64,000 nt of DNA from ENR-C20 sp942493145 (GCA_942493145.1 OW818679.1:1302001-1366000); one strand, 5' to 3'. Positions 18,053 through 27,473 are shown, counted from the first letter of the stretch. The notes: generated from the sequence alone by a model not told the origin. Numbers and translations: made by a program.

Positions 18053-19145
18053 GAAAACCGGAAAGCTATCATCTACCAGAGGCGCGAAAACGGTCAGAGG
18101 TGCCATAACAGTTGAGGCGGCAATTGTACTGCCGGTTTTTCTTTGCACTGTACTGACCGTCGTATTTCTGATAAAAGCAGTCTATGTCCATGAGATGATC
18201 CAGCATGGGCTGGTTGATACTGCAGATGACCTTGCATCCATGTCATATTTGTATTACAGGAGTGGCTTGATGGATTTGGACAGCACAGCGCAGGCTGAAA
18301 TGAAAAGCAAAGCTGATGATTTCAGGGAAAAGATGGAGAACCTTCAGCAAATTTTTGATACCCTGGGTATGGCCATCAATACCGGAGGTTTTGCCGACCT
18401 TCTGTCAACAGGAGCGTATGATAACTTGAAGTCGGGCCTGTTTAACCCTTTGACAAGAAAGATAATGGAAAAATACCTGATTACTGGAGCATCGCAGGAC
18501 ATACAGCCAAGGCTGGAGGCTTTGGGTATCTGTGGCGGCTTTGATGGTCTGGATTTTAGTGGATCAAGCTTTTTCGACGGCAGCAATGACATTGATCTGG
18601 TTGTGAAATATAAACTTGAATTGCCCCTGCCTATAAAGCTTTTCGGTGATTTTACAATTGTCCAGCGGGCAGTAGCCAAAGCCTGGGCTGGGGGTGATGA
18701 TCCTCCCGTGACGGAAGCGGTATCTGATGAACAAGAAGGGATATGGTCTCTGGATAATTTCACAAGGGGGAAAAAGTTCCGGGAGATATACGGCGCCAAC
18801 CTGCCTTCAAGCTTCCCGGTAATTGCCGCATTCGTAGATGACACTGCTGTTATGATAAAAAGCATGGATATTACGGCAAAAAGCTATGCAGACAGCAGTG
18901 CCGTAACCGTGACGATAACCGGTTATTTTAAAGAACTCAGTAAATACGAGGGACAGGAAGAACCCTGGGGGAGTAATAAGATTACCATTCTGAAACATGA
19001 TATAAAGCGAAAGAAGCTTATTCTTGTTATCCCGCAGAATGAAATATCCGCAGAAGTACAGCAGGAGCTTGAATCCTGCCGTACAAAAGCTGCGGCAACA
19101 GGTGTGACACTGCAGATCGAAAAATATGGTCTGGCAGATGATTGA
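18039..19145 (+). CDS. TadE-like pseudopilin, second copy
   Basis: A 368-residue protein with a basic leader and the junction RGAITVEAAIVLPVFLC, again a class-III prepilin-type signal with one helix. Its exported region is much longer than the first copy and is not clearly similar to it beyond the signal. The ATG at 18039 overlaps the end of DUF5702 by 14 bases, so the three genes are translationally coupled. It converges on the coiled-coil membrane gene. A minor pilin or surface subunit is likely. Confidence 0.7.
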   Translation: MKAIRKTGKLSSTRGAKTVRGAITVEAAIVLPVFLCTVLTVVFLIKAVYVHEMIQHGLVDTADDLASMSYLYYRSGLMDLDSTAQAEMKSKADDFREKMENLQQIFDTLGMAINTGGFADLLSTGAYDNLKSGLFNPLTRKIMEKYLITGASQDIQPRLEALGICGGFDGLDFSGSSFFDGSNDIDLVVKYKLELPLPIKLFGDFTIVQRAVAKAWAGGDDPPVTEAVSDEQEGIWSLDNFTRGKKFREIYGANLPSSFPVIAAFVDDTAVMIKSMDITAKSYADSSAVTVTITGYFKELSKYEGQEEPWGSNKITILKHDIKRKKLILVIPQNEISAEVQQELESCRTKAAATGVTLQIEKYGLADD

Positions 19146-19152
19146 ATCGTAC

Positions 19153-19932
19153 TCAGATTGTCCACTGCTCATGGATAATGCCTGTCAAATACCATGTATC
19201 GGCCTTCTTTTCGAAAACCAGCTTAAGGCTTTCCCAATCCATCCCTTCGTACCTGGCCTCGAAGCCCGGGAAATGGTATTCTATGAAAACACCACCGGGA
19301 TATGCTTCCTTGATATTATTAAGTGAATTTCCCCTTTCCATTACTTGATTGTATATTATCTGCGGGGCTGTCAGAAAATCCTTGTCATAAACGAATTTTA
19401 AGTTGTATTCCTTAAAAGTCATGATTATGGGGTCTCCTGTACCATCATATGCACCCCATGTGCGCTTCGTCGTCTCGTCAGCCAGATTATTCGACTCATC
19501 TGCCTTGATGGTTATATCCTTCTTCGTGTCGATATATGCATAAGGGGTGAAGCGCAGGCCTTTATCCGGATGGACAAAAGCTGAAAGCTTCGACATATCG
19601 TTGTTTTTCAAAGCATGGAGGATTTCATCCGATTTAGCTTGAACAATCTCGCGCTCTGTTTTCGATGCGTTGTCCTTTTCAATATTTGAAACCGCTGCCT
19701 TCAAATCAGTCAACTCTTTATCCTTTGCGACTATCTTGTTCTGCAGCTCGCTATTTTCAGCTTTTGCAGCATCCAGTTCCGTTGAAAGCCCTTTAATACT
19801 GGCTGACGCATCTCCATAACTGTACGCCTGCCATAAATAAACACAACCTCCAGCAATCACGGCTGTAGCGATTACAATCAATATTACAGCTACTGCCGGA
19901 AGTCCTCTTTTTCTGACACTGTATGAATCCAT
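19153..19932 (-). CDS. Membrane-anchored coiled-coil protein of unknown function
   Basis: A 259-residue protein with a basic start (MDSYSVRKRG), one membrane helix at about residues 12-35, a coiled coil of some 50 residues rich in A, E, K and L, then a globular domain containing HPDKGLRFTPYAYIDTK and a C-terminal YHFPGFEARYEGMDW. The layout predicts an exported domain tethered to the membrane. I do not recognise the family. ATG 19932 has AGGAAGGTG upstream; a longer frame to 19965 has no site. Confidence 0.75.
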   Translation of the reverse strand: MDSYSVRKRGLPAVAVILIVIATAVIAGGCVYLWQAYSYGDASASIKGLSTELDAAKAENSELQNKIVAKDKELTDLKAAVSNIEKDNASKTEREIVQAKSDEILHALKNNDMSKLSAFVHPDKGLRFTPYAYIDTKKDITIKADESNNLADETTKRTWGAYDGTGDPIIMTFKEYNLKFVYDKDFLTAPQIIYNQVMERGNSLNNIKEAYPGGVFIEYHFPGFEARYEGMDWESLKLVFEKKADTWYLTGIIHEQWTI

Positions 19933-19973
19933 TAAAATCACCTTCCTGTTTGACAATTTACCCATTTTTTGTT

Positions 19974-20027
19974 CAATAATATCTTTACTTGTTTTTCATG
20001 CAATAATACCTTTATCTGCTTTTCATG
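19974..20027. repeat. Tandem 27-base direct repeat, two units
   Basis: Units 19974-20000 and 20001-20027 both run from CAATAATA to TTTTCATG. They differ at four positions, all of them transitions. They lie in the spacer between the divergent coiled-coil and polX genes, where promoters of both are expected. Confidence 0.7.
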
Positions 20028-20175
20028 TAATGAGCTATGACAGCCTTCTGTATAATATTTACGGTCATACATATAGTATTGACGATTATTCGGTTAAAAA
20101 GTTCATTCTTCTGTTTACTTACTATCATATAGGTTATTATTAGGATATGGAATACTTTGTTTGGGAGAACTGGCT

Positions 20176-21954
20176 ATGGACAGACATACTGCTGCTGCAA
20201 TCCTCAATGAGATAGGTACAATGCTCGAATTGAAGGGCGAGAATTTTTTCAAAGCCAGGGCATATTATGATGCAGCCAGGACAATCGAGCTGCTGGAAGA
20301 GAACCTTGAAACACTTGTGTCTGAAGGCCGTCTCAAGGATATAAAGGGAATCGGGACAGCACTGACTCAAAAGCTTACAGAGCTGATTACAACTAATCAT
20401 CTTGAATATTATGAAAGCCTTAAGGCATCCATACCTGAAGGTTTGATGGAAATGTTGAAAATCCAGGGATTGGGGATTAAAAAAGTAGCTGCAATTTACG
20501 AAAACCTGGGCATATCGTCAATAGGTGAATTGAAGTACGCTTGCCTCGAAAACAGGTTGGCTATGCTGCCTGGTTTTGGAGTTAAGTCACAAAACAAAGT
20601 TCTTGAAGGTATTGAGAACCTGGGCAGGTATAGCGGAAAACACCTCTTCCCAGAAGCCTGGGATATGGCAGAAAAACTTGCAGACGATCTGCTCGCAAGC
20701 GGAAAAGCTGCCAGGGTTAGTATCGCAGGAAGCTTACGGCGAAGGAAAGAAATCGTCAAGGATATTGACCTGCTGGCGGGCAGCGATGATGCAGAGGGAG
20801 TAATGGACGCATTTACTTCCAATCCGCTTGTGGAACAGATAATCTCAAGGGGAGGTACCAAGGCATCCGTAATACTTATTAATGGAATCAATGCCGATCT
20901 GAGAGTTGTTGAGGATGACCTCTTCGCATACGCTTTACATCATTTCACCGGAAGCAGGGAGCACAACACGGCTTTCAGGCATCTAGCCAAACAGGCTGGA
21001 ATAAAGATGAATGAATACGGCCTCTTCCGGGTTGCGGAGAATGAAGACGTGAATCAGGAGAATGATGGTGTGGATGGCCCTGGCGACATTGAAAGCGGTA
21101 TAAAGTGCACGACTGAAGAGGAGATATTCAGAGCTTTTGGAATGCAGTATATTCCTCCTGAACTGAGAGAAAACAATGGAGAGCTTGAAGCTGCAAAGCT
21201 TAATAACCTACCCGAGCTGGTAGAACCTGATGATATTAAGGGTGTCATACACATGCATTCAAACTTCAGCGATGGAACAAACTCAGTCGAGGAACTTGTC
21301 AAAGCCTGCATCGCGAAAGGATATGCGTATCTAGGTCTGACAGATCACAGTAAGACCGCCTTTTATGCCGGGGGTATGAAGCCTGAGGATATATACAGAC
21401 AGCATGAAGAGATAGAGACCATCAGGTGTAAATATCCCGGGTTTACCATTTTAAAAGGGATCGAGCTGGAGATACTCCCTGATGGAAGCGTTGATTATGC
21501 TGACAATGATGATGAAATTCTGAGTCTTTTTGATTTTACCATAGCATCGGTCCATTCATCCTTCAATATGGATGAAGAAAGGATGACCGAAAGGGTGGTA
21601 AGAGCAATGAAGAACAGGTACGTAAGCATCCTTGGGCATCCGACAGGAAGGCTCTTGCTATCCAGGGAGCCATTCAGGATCAACATGGATGAAATAATCA
21701 GGACAGCTGCCATGGAAAAGGTAGTACTCGAGATCAATGCGAGCCCTCACAGGCTTGACCTGGACTGGAGGAATTGCAGGGCTGCAAAAGATAAGGGCTG
21801 CAAGTTCGTTATTTCACCTGATGCCCATAGAACCGAAGGCATCGACGATATCAAATATGGGGTAAATGTAGCCAGGAAAGGGTGGCTCACCGCAGATGAT
21901 ATAATCAATGTCCAGCCTGCAGAAGGGTTCATGTCGTGCTTCAAACAGTATTAA
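20176..21954 (+). CDS. polX: PolX family DNA polymerase with PHP domain
   Basis: A 592-residue protein of full family length. The N-terminal 8-kDa-like helical domain carries two helix-hairpin-helix signatures (IKGIGTALTQKL, LPGFGVKSQNKVL). The polymerase palm has GSLRRRKEIVKDIDLL with the two metal-binding Asp, and a third Asp in GINADLRVVE. The C-terminal PHP domain begins IHMHSNFSDGTNS and includes LTDHSK, GIELEI, SVHSSF, LGHPTG and SPDAHR, the metal ligands of a 3'-5' exonuclease. PolX fills gaps in base excision repair. ATG 20176 follows GGGAGAA. It is a single-gene unit. Confidence 0.93.
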   Translation: MDRHTAAAILNEIGTMLELKGENFFKARAYYDAARTIELLEENLETLVSEGRLKDIKGIGTALTQKLTELITTNHLEYYESLKASIPEGLMEMLKIQGLGIKKVAAIYENLGISSIGELKYACLENRLAMLPGFGVKSQNKVLEGIENLGRYSGKHLFPEAWDMAEKLADDLLASGKAARVSIAGSLRRRKEIVKDIDLLAGSDDAEGVMDAFTSNPLVEQIISRGGTKASVILINGINADLRVVEDDLFAYALHHFTGSREHNTAFRHLAKQAGIKMNEYGLFRVAENEDVNQENDGVDGPGDIESGIKCTTEEEIFRAFGMQYIPPELRENNGELEAAKLNNLPELVEPDDIKGVIHMHSNFSDGTNSVEELVKACIAKGYAYLGLTDHSKTAFYAGGMKPEDIYRQHEEIETIRCKYPGFTILKGIELEILPDGSVDYADNDDEILSLFDFTIASVHSSFNMDEERMTERVVRAMKNRYVSILGHPTGRLLLSREPFRINMDEIIRTAAMEKVVLEINASPHRLDLDWRNCRAAKDKGCKFVISPDAHRTEGIDDIKYGVNVARKGWLTADDIINVQPAEGFMSCFKQY

Positions 21955-22018
21955 AGGCAACGAGGACTATAAAAACATAAAATGGATAAAATTAATAATC
22001 ATAAATCAATTGTTGCAA

Positions 22019-22046
22019 TTGAAAATGTTTTGTTGTAAAATATAAA
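22019..22046 (+). promoter_or_regulatory. Promoter of trpB
   Basis: TTGAAA at 22019-22024 and TATAAA at 22041-22046 are 16 bases apart. A short dyad, CAATTG-TTG-CAATTG, overlaps the -35 region just upstream, and a GCGTC/GACGC hairpin follows in the leader. Confidence 0.6.
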
Positions 22047-22117
22047 AAATGACTTGGCGTCAAGGACGCGGGTCAATCAATCTGTAAAACTTAATAAGAT
22101 GAGGAGAGATGAGAGAT

Positions 22118-23494
22118 ATGAGCAAGCTGAGCAGAGACAAAGTTGTCAAGGTCCTTCTGGAAGAAAGTGAAATTCCAAAGCAGTGGTATAATATCGTAGC
22201 TGATATGCCCACTAAACCCGCACCATATTACAGCCCAATGACAAATAAATTAGTGACTCCCGATGAGATGGGTGTTATTTTCCCTATGGAGATAATCATG
22301 CAGGAAATGTCTACCGAAAGGTATATAGACATACCTGAAGAAGTGAGATCAATGTATGCACAGTTCAGACCATCTCCATTATATAGGGCGAGGGGCCTCG
22401 AAAAGCTTCTGGATACACCTGCAAGAATATATTACAAATATGAAGGCGGCAATGCTACAGGCAGCCACAAGCTGAATTCCGCACTTCCGCAAGCCTATTA
22501 CAATAAAATAGCCGGAATTAAGAGACTATCGACAGAGACCGGAGCAGGCCAGTGGGGAAGTGCCCTGAGTATGGCGTGCAACCATTTTGGTTTGGATTGT
22601 ACAGTTTATATGGTAAAGGTAAGCTACAACCAGAAGCCATATCGCCGTTCCTTCATGCAGACCTTCGGGGCAAGCGTTGCATCCAGCCCCAGCACTCTTA
22701 CAAATGCAGGCAGGATGATACTCGAAAGGGATCCCGATTCAACTGGCAGCCTTGGCATTGCAATCAGCGAAGCAGTGGAAGACGCCGCCACACACACAGA
22801 TACCAACTATGCACTTGGAAGTGTCCTCAATCATGTTTGTCTGCATCAGACAATCATTGGCCAGGAAGCCAAGAAGCAGCTTGAAATGATAGATGAATAC
22901 CCGGATGTAGTATTTGCCTGCTGCGGCGGCGGAAGCAATTTTTCCGGTATAGCCTTCCCCTTCCTCCAGGACAAATTCAAAGGGACAAAGGTAAGGGCGG
23001 TTGCAGTTGAACCAACCGCATGCCCCACACTCACAAAAGGCACATTTGCATTTGATTACGGCGATACTGCAAAAATGGCACCAATCGCGAAAATGTACAC
23101 CCTCGGTCATGATTTTATGCCGGCAGGAATACATGCAGGCGGTTTGAGATATCATGGCGCATCGGGAATCGTCAGCCAGCTCTATCATGATGGACTGATC
23201 GAGGCACAGGCATATGGGCAGAAGCCGGTATTCGACGCAGCTGTCATGTTCGCTAGGAGTGAAGGGATTGTACCTGCTCCGGAATCTGCACATGCAATCC
23301 GGGCAGCAATCGATGAAGCCCTGAAAGCGAAGGAAGCAGGAGAAGAAAAAGTCATCCTGTTCAACCTGAGTGGACACGGATACTTCGACATGTCCAGCTA
23401 TGACCTTTATTTCAGCGGTAACATGATTGATGTTGATTATTCTAAGGCTGATGTTGAAGAAAGCATGAAGAAGCTTCCGAAGATTGAAGAATAA
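22118..23494 (+). CDS. trpB: TrpB2-type tryptophan synthase beta subunit-like PLP enzyme
   Basis: A 458-residue PLP enzyme. The Schiff-base lysine is K118 in GGNATGSHKLNSAL, and the phosphate cradle is the glycine-rich CCGGGSNFSG. The long N-terminus and the FRPSPLYRARGLE stretch place it in the TrpB2 group rather than classical TrpB. TrpB2 condenses indole or a related acceptor with serine. No trpA or other tryptophan gene is adjacent, so indole salvage is more likely than biosynthesis. The second ATG (22118) is preferred because GAGGAGA lies ten bases upstream, while the first at 22109 is only two bases from it. Confidence 0.88.
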   Translation: MSKLSRDKVVKVLLEESEIPKQWYNIVADMPTKPAPYYSPMTNKLVTPDEMGVIFPMEIIMQEMSTERYIDIPEEVRSMYAQFRPSPLYRARGLEKLLDTPARIYYKYEGGNATGSHKLNSALPQAYYNKIAGIKRLSTETGAGQWGSALSMACNHFGLDCTVYMVKVSYNQKPYRRSFMQTFGASVASSPSTLTNAGRMILERDPDSTGSLGIAISEAVEDAATHTDTNYALGSVLNHVCLHQTIIGQEAKKQLEMIDEYPDVVFACCGGGSNFSGIAFPFLQDKFKGTKVRAVAVEPTACPTLTKGTFAFDYGDTAKMAPIAKMYTLGHDFMPAGIHAGGLRYHGASGIVSQLYHDGLIEAQAYGQKPVFDAAVMFARSEGIVPAPESAHAIRAAIDEALKAKEAGEEKVILFNLSGHGYFDMSSYDLYFSGNMIDVDYSKADVEESMKKLPKIEE

Positions 23495-23538
23495 GGACGA
23501 AGATAAAAGAATAAGTGATTAAAGACTCATGTGGCGAT

Positions 23539-23589
23539 ATACGTGGCAATATTCATTAATAGTGGATTTTGCCGCGTATTATTTTTTTA
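23539..23589 (+). terminator. Intrinsic terminator of trpB
   Basis: ATACGTGGCAA at 23539-23549 pairs with TTGCCGCGTAT at 23569-23579 with one G-U pair, followed by a run of seven Ts. Confidence 0.8.
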
Positions 23590-23591
23590 GG

Positions 23592-23620
23592 TTGACTACC
23601 CAAAATGATAGCTTTATAAT
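23592..23620 (+). promoter_or_regulatory. Promoter of tRNA-Val
   Basis: TTGACT at 23592-23597 and TATAAT at 23615-23620 are 17 bases apart, a near-consensus sigma-A promoter ending 32 bases before the mature tRNA. Confidence 0.85.
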
Positions 23621-23652
23621 TAGGATTAACGGATATGAAGTGAATTAAGCAT

Positions 23653-23727
23653 GGGGGATTAACTCAGCGGGAGAGTGCTACCTTCACACGGTAGAAGTCA
23701 TTGGTTCGAACCCAATATTCCCCACCA
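23653..23727 (+). tRNA. tRNA-Val(CAC)
   Basis: A complete cloverleaf of 75 bases. The acceptor GGGGGAT pairs with ATTCCCC, the anticodon stem is CTACC/GGTAG with loop TTCACAC (anticodon CAC, reading GUG), the T loop is TTCGAAC, and the CCA end is encoded. It has its own promoter and terminator. Confidence 0.95.
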
Positions 23728-23740
23728 TAACGGCGAATGG

Positions 23741-23781
23741 GACAACCCGGTTAAGACAAATTATCCGGGTCGTCTTTTTTA
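23741..23781 (+). terminator. Intrinsic terminator after tRNA-Val
   Basis: GACAACCCGG at 23741-23750 pairs with CCGGGTCGTC (23765-23774), followed by six Ts. Confidence 0.8.
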
Positions 23782-23859
23782 TATCAGCATAAATAGTTAT
23801 ATCAACTTTTCTGAAGTGATATGGCGAAAAATACGTTAAGATTAATAGGAGTTCTGCAA

Positions 23860-24897
23860 ATGAAAAAAATAATGATCATTTCCTTCATACTTATCTTTAT
23901 GTTTACCATTTCAGGATGTTCATCAGTACCTGTTTCATCTGAAACCTCCACAGGCAGCCTGCAGGAAGAGACCGGACAGGGCGCAGTGGCAGATACGCAG
24001 AACAATCAGGGTACAGTCGATTCAAGCGGACAGGCATCCGACAATCAGGCAGAAGGTACATTCGAACCGAAATATGTCACGTCGGCAAAGGCAGGCTATC
24101 AAACGGCTTATAACAGTAAGTCCGATTTCTGGTTTGATATCCCGGAAAATTGGAAAGCGAAAGCAAAGGTCGAAGACAGCGACGGATTCTATATAATCAC
24201 TGATGCCGCTGAAATGGATATTCGGGTTTATGGGGTCATTAAAACAACAGAAAATGATGAGGACTATTACAATTCCTTATCAGGCAGCAATGGGAAAATC
24301 AGCGATTTTGTTTTTGAAGACGGTATGACAGGTAAAATAATAGAGGATGGATCAGGAACTGTATATTTTATAAGAGCTGATGGTGACAGCTATATATGCC
24401 TTTACGCGGATTTCAAAAATGACCAGGCCTGGTATGAAAACAACAGCGAGATAATAAAAACCGTCGCCATGTCTCTACGCACCAAAAGGGATGACACGTT
24501 GATTGCGGGTGAAAGTAAAATATCGCTGGACGATTTGGCACTGGGTCTTTTCTCAATAGATATGCCATATGCCGACCTGAAGAAGTTCATCGTAAGTGAG
24601 CCAATTAAGGATGAATCCGACCAGGCAGGGGGCAGGACGCTTTTCTATGAAGACGGAACGGAGATATTCCTTTTCGAAGACAGCATATACTCGATGAATG
24701 TCATAAGCAGTGAATACGAAACACCCAGAGGCCTCAAAGCAGGAGACAGCTCGGCAAAGGTTCTGGAGCTATATGGCGAACCGGACAATATCACGGAAGA
24801 CGGCATCTGGGGATATAATCTGGAAGGCTATGAACTCCTGACTATAGTAATCTCTGATGATAAGGTGACGCAGATACAGATAGACATGGCCATGTAA
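23860..24897 (+). CDS. Putative lipoprotein of unknown function
   Basis: A 345-residue exported protein with a lipoprotein signal: the basic start MKKIMIISF, a hydrophobic core and the lipobox TISGC, so Cys would be lipid-modified. A flexible Ser/Thr/Gln-rich linker follows (about residues 22-65), then two globular parts. The second, from about residue 220, contains the repeat-like phrases MPYADLKKFI and GDSSAKVLELYGEPDNIT, reminiscent of small outer-surface beta-alpha modules. ATG 23860 follows AGGAG. No named family is recognised. Confidence 0.75.
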   Translation: MKKIMIISFILIFMFTISGCSSVPVSSETSTGSLQEETGQGAVADTQNNQGTVDSSGQASDNQAEGTFEPKYVTSAKAGYQTAYNSKSDFWFDIPENWKAKAKVEDSDGFYIITDAAEMDIRVYGVIKTTENDEDYYNSLSGSNGKISDFVFEDGMTGKIIEDGSGTVYFIRADGDSYICLYADFKNDQAWYENNSEIIKTVAMSLRTKRDDTLIAGESKISLDDLALGLFSIDMPYADLKKFIVSEPIKDESDQAGGRTLFYEDGTEIFLFEDSIYSMNVISSEYETPRGLKAGDSSAKVLELYGEPDNITEDGIWGYNLEGYELLTIVISDDKVTQIQIDMAM

Positions 24898-24936
24898 TAA
24901 CAGCGGCATACCGGACTGCGATTTTGCAACAAACGG

Positions 24937-24970
24937 ACCACTTTGTTTAATACAAGGTGGTCTTGTTTTT
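24937..24970 (+). terminator. Intrinsic terminator of the lipoprotein gene
   Basis: ACCACTTTGT at 24937-24946 pairs with ACAAGGTGGT at 24952-24961, followed by CTTGTTTTTT. Confidence 0.8.
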
Positions 24971-25116
24971 TAATATAAATTTATTGATAAACGATAAAAA
25001 AGTATTGAAATTAGATAAATGCAAGTATATACTATATTTGGAATCATGATTTATCTGCCATATTATTAATTAAGTCACTTAAAATATTGACCATTTATAA
25101 AAGGGGGGCGTATATT

Positions 25117-25578
25117 GTGAAAATATTGGATGAAAAGGGGCTGTCCGGAATTGTCAGGTGGCTGCTTGAGCTTATATTGATTGGGGGAATTGCTATACTC
25201 ATATCACTCCCATATCTGATCAAGTGGTATATCGGCCTGCTGTACTGGGGAACAAGCGAGTTATATTGGTTCCTGCTGCCATTCCTGTATGTGACCGGGG
25301 TATTTGCTGTGGTCATAGTCTTTGAAATGAAAAGGGTTTTCATGAGACTAAGCAAACGGAATCCGTTTATGGAAGAAAACATCAAAAGCCTGAAGCACAT
25401 ATCGGTGTCCTCATTTATAATTGCAGCCGTATATGTTATAAAAATAATTTTCTTCAACTCCTTCCTGACGATAATCCTGTGCATGGCATTCGTCATCGCC
25501 GGACTGTTCATGTTGGTACTTGCGGAGGTGTTCCGGCAGGCGATGCTCGTAAAGGAAGAAAACGACCTGACGATATGA
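25117..25578 (+). CDS. DUF2975 membrane protein
   Basis: A 153-residue protein with four membrane helices, the size and layout of DUF2975. The loop after helix 2 contains FEMKRVFMRLSKRNPFMEEN, a family signature. Such genes are almost always followed by a small XRE regulator of the YozG type, as here (16-base gap). GTG 25117 with AAGGGGGG upstream is preferred over the longer frame from 25087. The function is unknown; the pair behaves like a small membrane-sensor and regulator unit. Confidence 0.8.
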   Translation: MKILDEKGLSGIVRWLLELILIGGIAILISLPYLIKWYIGLLYWGTSELYWFLLPFLYVTGVFAVVIVFEMKRVFMRLSKRNPFMEENIKSLKHISVSSFIIAAVYVIKIIFFNSFLTIILCMAFVIAGLFMLVLAEVFRQAMLVKEENDLTI

Positions 25579-25594
25579 GAAGGGGTGAGAGAAT

Positions 25595-25846
25595 ATGTCG
25601 ATTATGATAAACCTTGACGTCATGATGGCTAGAAGGAAAATTGGACTAACCGAGCTTGCTTCAAAAATTGATATAACCCTTGCCAACCTGTCAATTTTAA
25701 AGAATAACAAAGCAAAAGCCATCAGGTTTTCCACACTTGAAGCCATATGCAAGGCGTTGGATTGCCAGCCTGGTGATATTCTGGAGTATATGCCGGATAA
25801 TAAACCCACGAAATTTGAAAACGAAGTTGTGGGCTGTAACACTTAA
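25595..25846 (+). CDS. YozG-type XRE family DNA-binding protein
   Basis: An 83-residue protein with one helix-turn-helix: GLTELASKIDITLANLSILKN followed by RFSTLEAICKALDCQPGDIL, the typical small Cro/YozG pattern. ATG 25595 follows GAAGGGGTGAG. It probably regulates its own operon with DUF2975 and DUF4173. The last few codons (Val-Gly-Cys-Asn-Thr and the TAA stop) lie inside a MITE-like element, so the natural C-terminus has been replaced by element sequence. The DNA-binding part is untouched. Confidence 0.87.
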   Translation: MSIMINLDVMMARRKIGLTELASKIDITLANLSILKNNKAKAIRFSTLEAICKALDCQPGDILEYMPDNKPTKFENEVVGCNT

Positions 25847-25934
25847 AACTTTAATATGTTACAGGCCACAACATCAATGAGGTGTATTTGTAACACTTCG
25901 AATGATATACAGGAATGAAGTGTTACAAAACACT
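25829..25934 (+). mobile_element. MITE-like element, copy 2 (106 bases)
   Basis: It starts GTGGGCTGTAACACTT and ends AAGTGTTACAAAACACT, the same terminal inverted repeat as copy 1, and matches copy 1 in reverse orientation over its whole length except for a few substitutions and a short variable loop. Internal hairpin arms TGTAACACTTC and GAAGTGTTACA are kept. The CTAG outer ends seen in copy 1 are not conserved here. The element ends the XRE gene and lies 49 bases before DUF4173. Confidence 0.75.
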
Positions 25935-25982
25935 TGAGTATTAAAAAGTTAACATTAATATAGTATATTGGAGGTATTTACC

Positions 25983-27473
25983 ATGAATCAACCATTCTAC
26001 AAACGTTTGACAGCTTTACTGCTTGCCTTTCTGCTTGGAATCCTGTTCAATGTCCTTTTCTTCTCCCAAACCCTGGGAGTATCATACCCTATATATCTGA
26101 TGGCCTTTTATCTCGTGTTCTTTTATTGCCTGAAGGACCGGCTTCGACTAAAGCTGAACCTTGCATGGGTGCTGATGCTTCCGATTTTCCTCCTGGCACT
26201 CACATACCTTTTCTTTTCAAATGAAATATTCTATGTGCTTAATTTCCTTGCCATACCTTTCCTGGTAATCATCCAGACTGTTCTGGTAACGGAGAGCAAT
26301 ACCTATGACTGGCGCCAGCCGACGTTTATCATAGATATAATTTACGGCTGCTTCTACCGGACCATCGGTTGCATTGGAAAGCCATTTAAAATGATAAGGA
26401 AGCTGTTCCCTGCGAGGGAAGAAGTCAGGGCTCCTTCGAAGATCGGGAAGATACTGGCTGGAGTTTTCATATCGGTACCCCTTGTGATCATTCTTGCTTC
26501 GATGCTCGCTTCTGCCGACGCGGTTTTTGGGTCCCTGGTAAACAAAGTTCCTGTATGGTTTACAGGCATTGAATTCGGAGAATTCATTGTGCGTTCAATA
26601 TTGGTCATTCTGGTATTTCTTGTTTCGGCAGGCTACATAGCAAGTCTGGCGGAAAGGAAAATGCCTGAAAAAACCATCCAGGACAACAGTATACAATCAG
26701 TACCGAAAATACTTGATCCGGTAATAGCGGCAACTGTCCTGACGATTGTAAATGTCCTATATATATTCTTTGTAGTAATCCAGTTCGCTTATCTTTTCGG
26801 GAGCTTCAACTTTGAACTGCCTGAAGGATACACATATTCGGAATATGCCAGGATGGGGTTCCTGGAGCTTGTTGTGGTATCGGTTATCAATTTTTGTATC
26901 CTGCTGGCCAGCATCGGGTTGACAAAGGCTGCCGGCGAAGCACAGAAACTTTTGGATAAAATCCTTCAGATCATTATGGTTGGCTGCACGTGTGTGATCC
27001 TGGTATCGGCCTGGTACAGGATGCTGATGTACGAGGAAGCCTATGGATTCACCTACCTCAGGGTGCTTACCCAGGCATTCATGGTGTTTATGCTGGTTCT
27101 TCTGGCAATAATGGTGGTAAAAATCTGTAAGACGAACATGAGCCTGTTTATGCCATACCTGGCTGTCACACTTTCAGCTTTTGTCCTTATCAACTATCTG
27201 AATGTGGATATAATAATTGCGAGGAACAATATTAACCGATACCACCAGACAGGAGACCTGGACCTTGAATATATCAGATATCTGTCATATGATGCGGTCT
27301 CGGAGCTCGTTCAGCAGCTTGACGAGCTTGAAGGCAAGACAAAGATGACTGCACAGGAAATTTTGAAGAATAAAAGGGAGTATCTCGAAAATATCAGGAG
27401 CTGGCAATCATTTAATGTATCGAGGCTTAGAGCTGCAAAGTTTATTGATGAGGCAGCGATTGGAAAGGATTAA
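25983..27473 (+). CDS. DUF4173/DUF4153-type polytopic membrane protein
   Basis: A 496-residue protein with about a dozen membrane helices and a soluble C-terminal tail of some 80 residues (YRYLSYDAVSELVQQL-like helix). The size, the central ASMLASADAVFGSLV and the motif NNINRYHQTGDLDLEYI match DUF4173. These genes frequently follow DUF2975 and YozG genes. ATG 25983 has GGAGGT eight bases upstream. A MITE-like copy now separates it from the regulator gene, so its transcription could be affected by that insertion. The function is unknown. Confidence 0.8.
   Translation: MNQPFYKRLTALLLAFLLGILFNVLFFSQTLGVSYPIYLMAFYLVFFYCLKDRLRLKLNLAWVLMLPIFLLALTYLFFSNEIFYVLNFLAIPFLVIIQTVLVTESNTYDWRQPTFIIDIIYGCFYRTIGCIGKPFKMIRKLFPAREEVRAPSKIGKILAGVFISVPLVIILASMLASADAVFGSLVNKVPVWFTGIEFGEFIVRSILVILVFLVSAGYIASLAERKMPEKTIQDNSIQSVPKILDPVIAATVLTIVNVLYIFFVVIQFAYLFGSFNFELPEGYTYSEYARMGFLELVVVSVINFCILLASIGLTKAAGEAQKLLDKILQIIMVGCTCVILVSAWYRMLMYEEAYGFTYLRVLTQAFMVFMLVLLAIMVVKICKTNMSLFMPYLAVTLSAFVLINYLNVDIIIARNNINRYHQTGDLDLEYIRYLSYDAVSELVQQLDELEGKTKMTAQEILKNKREYLENIRSWQSFNVSRLRAAKFIDEAAIGKD

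Noticed and set aside
22739..23377. 212-residue frame opposite trpB
   Set aside because: It lies within trpB, is rich in Cys and His as expected for antisense of this codon use, and lacks a start site.
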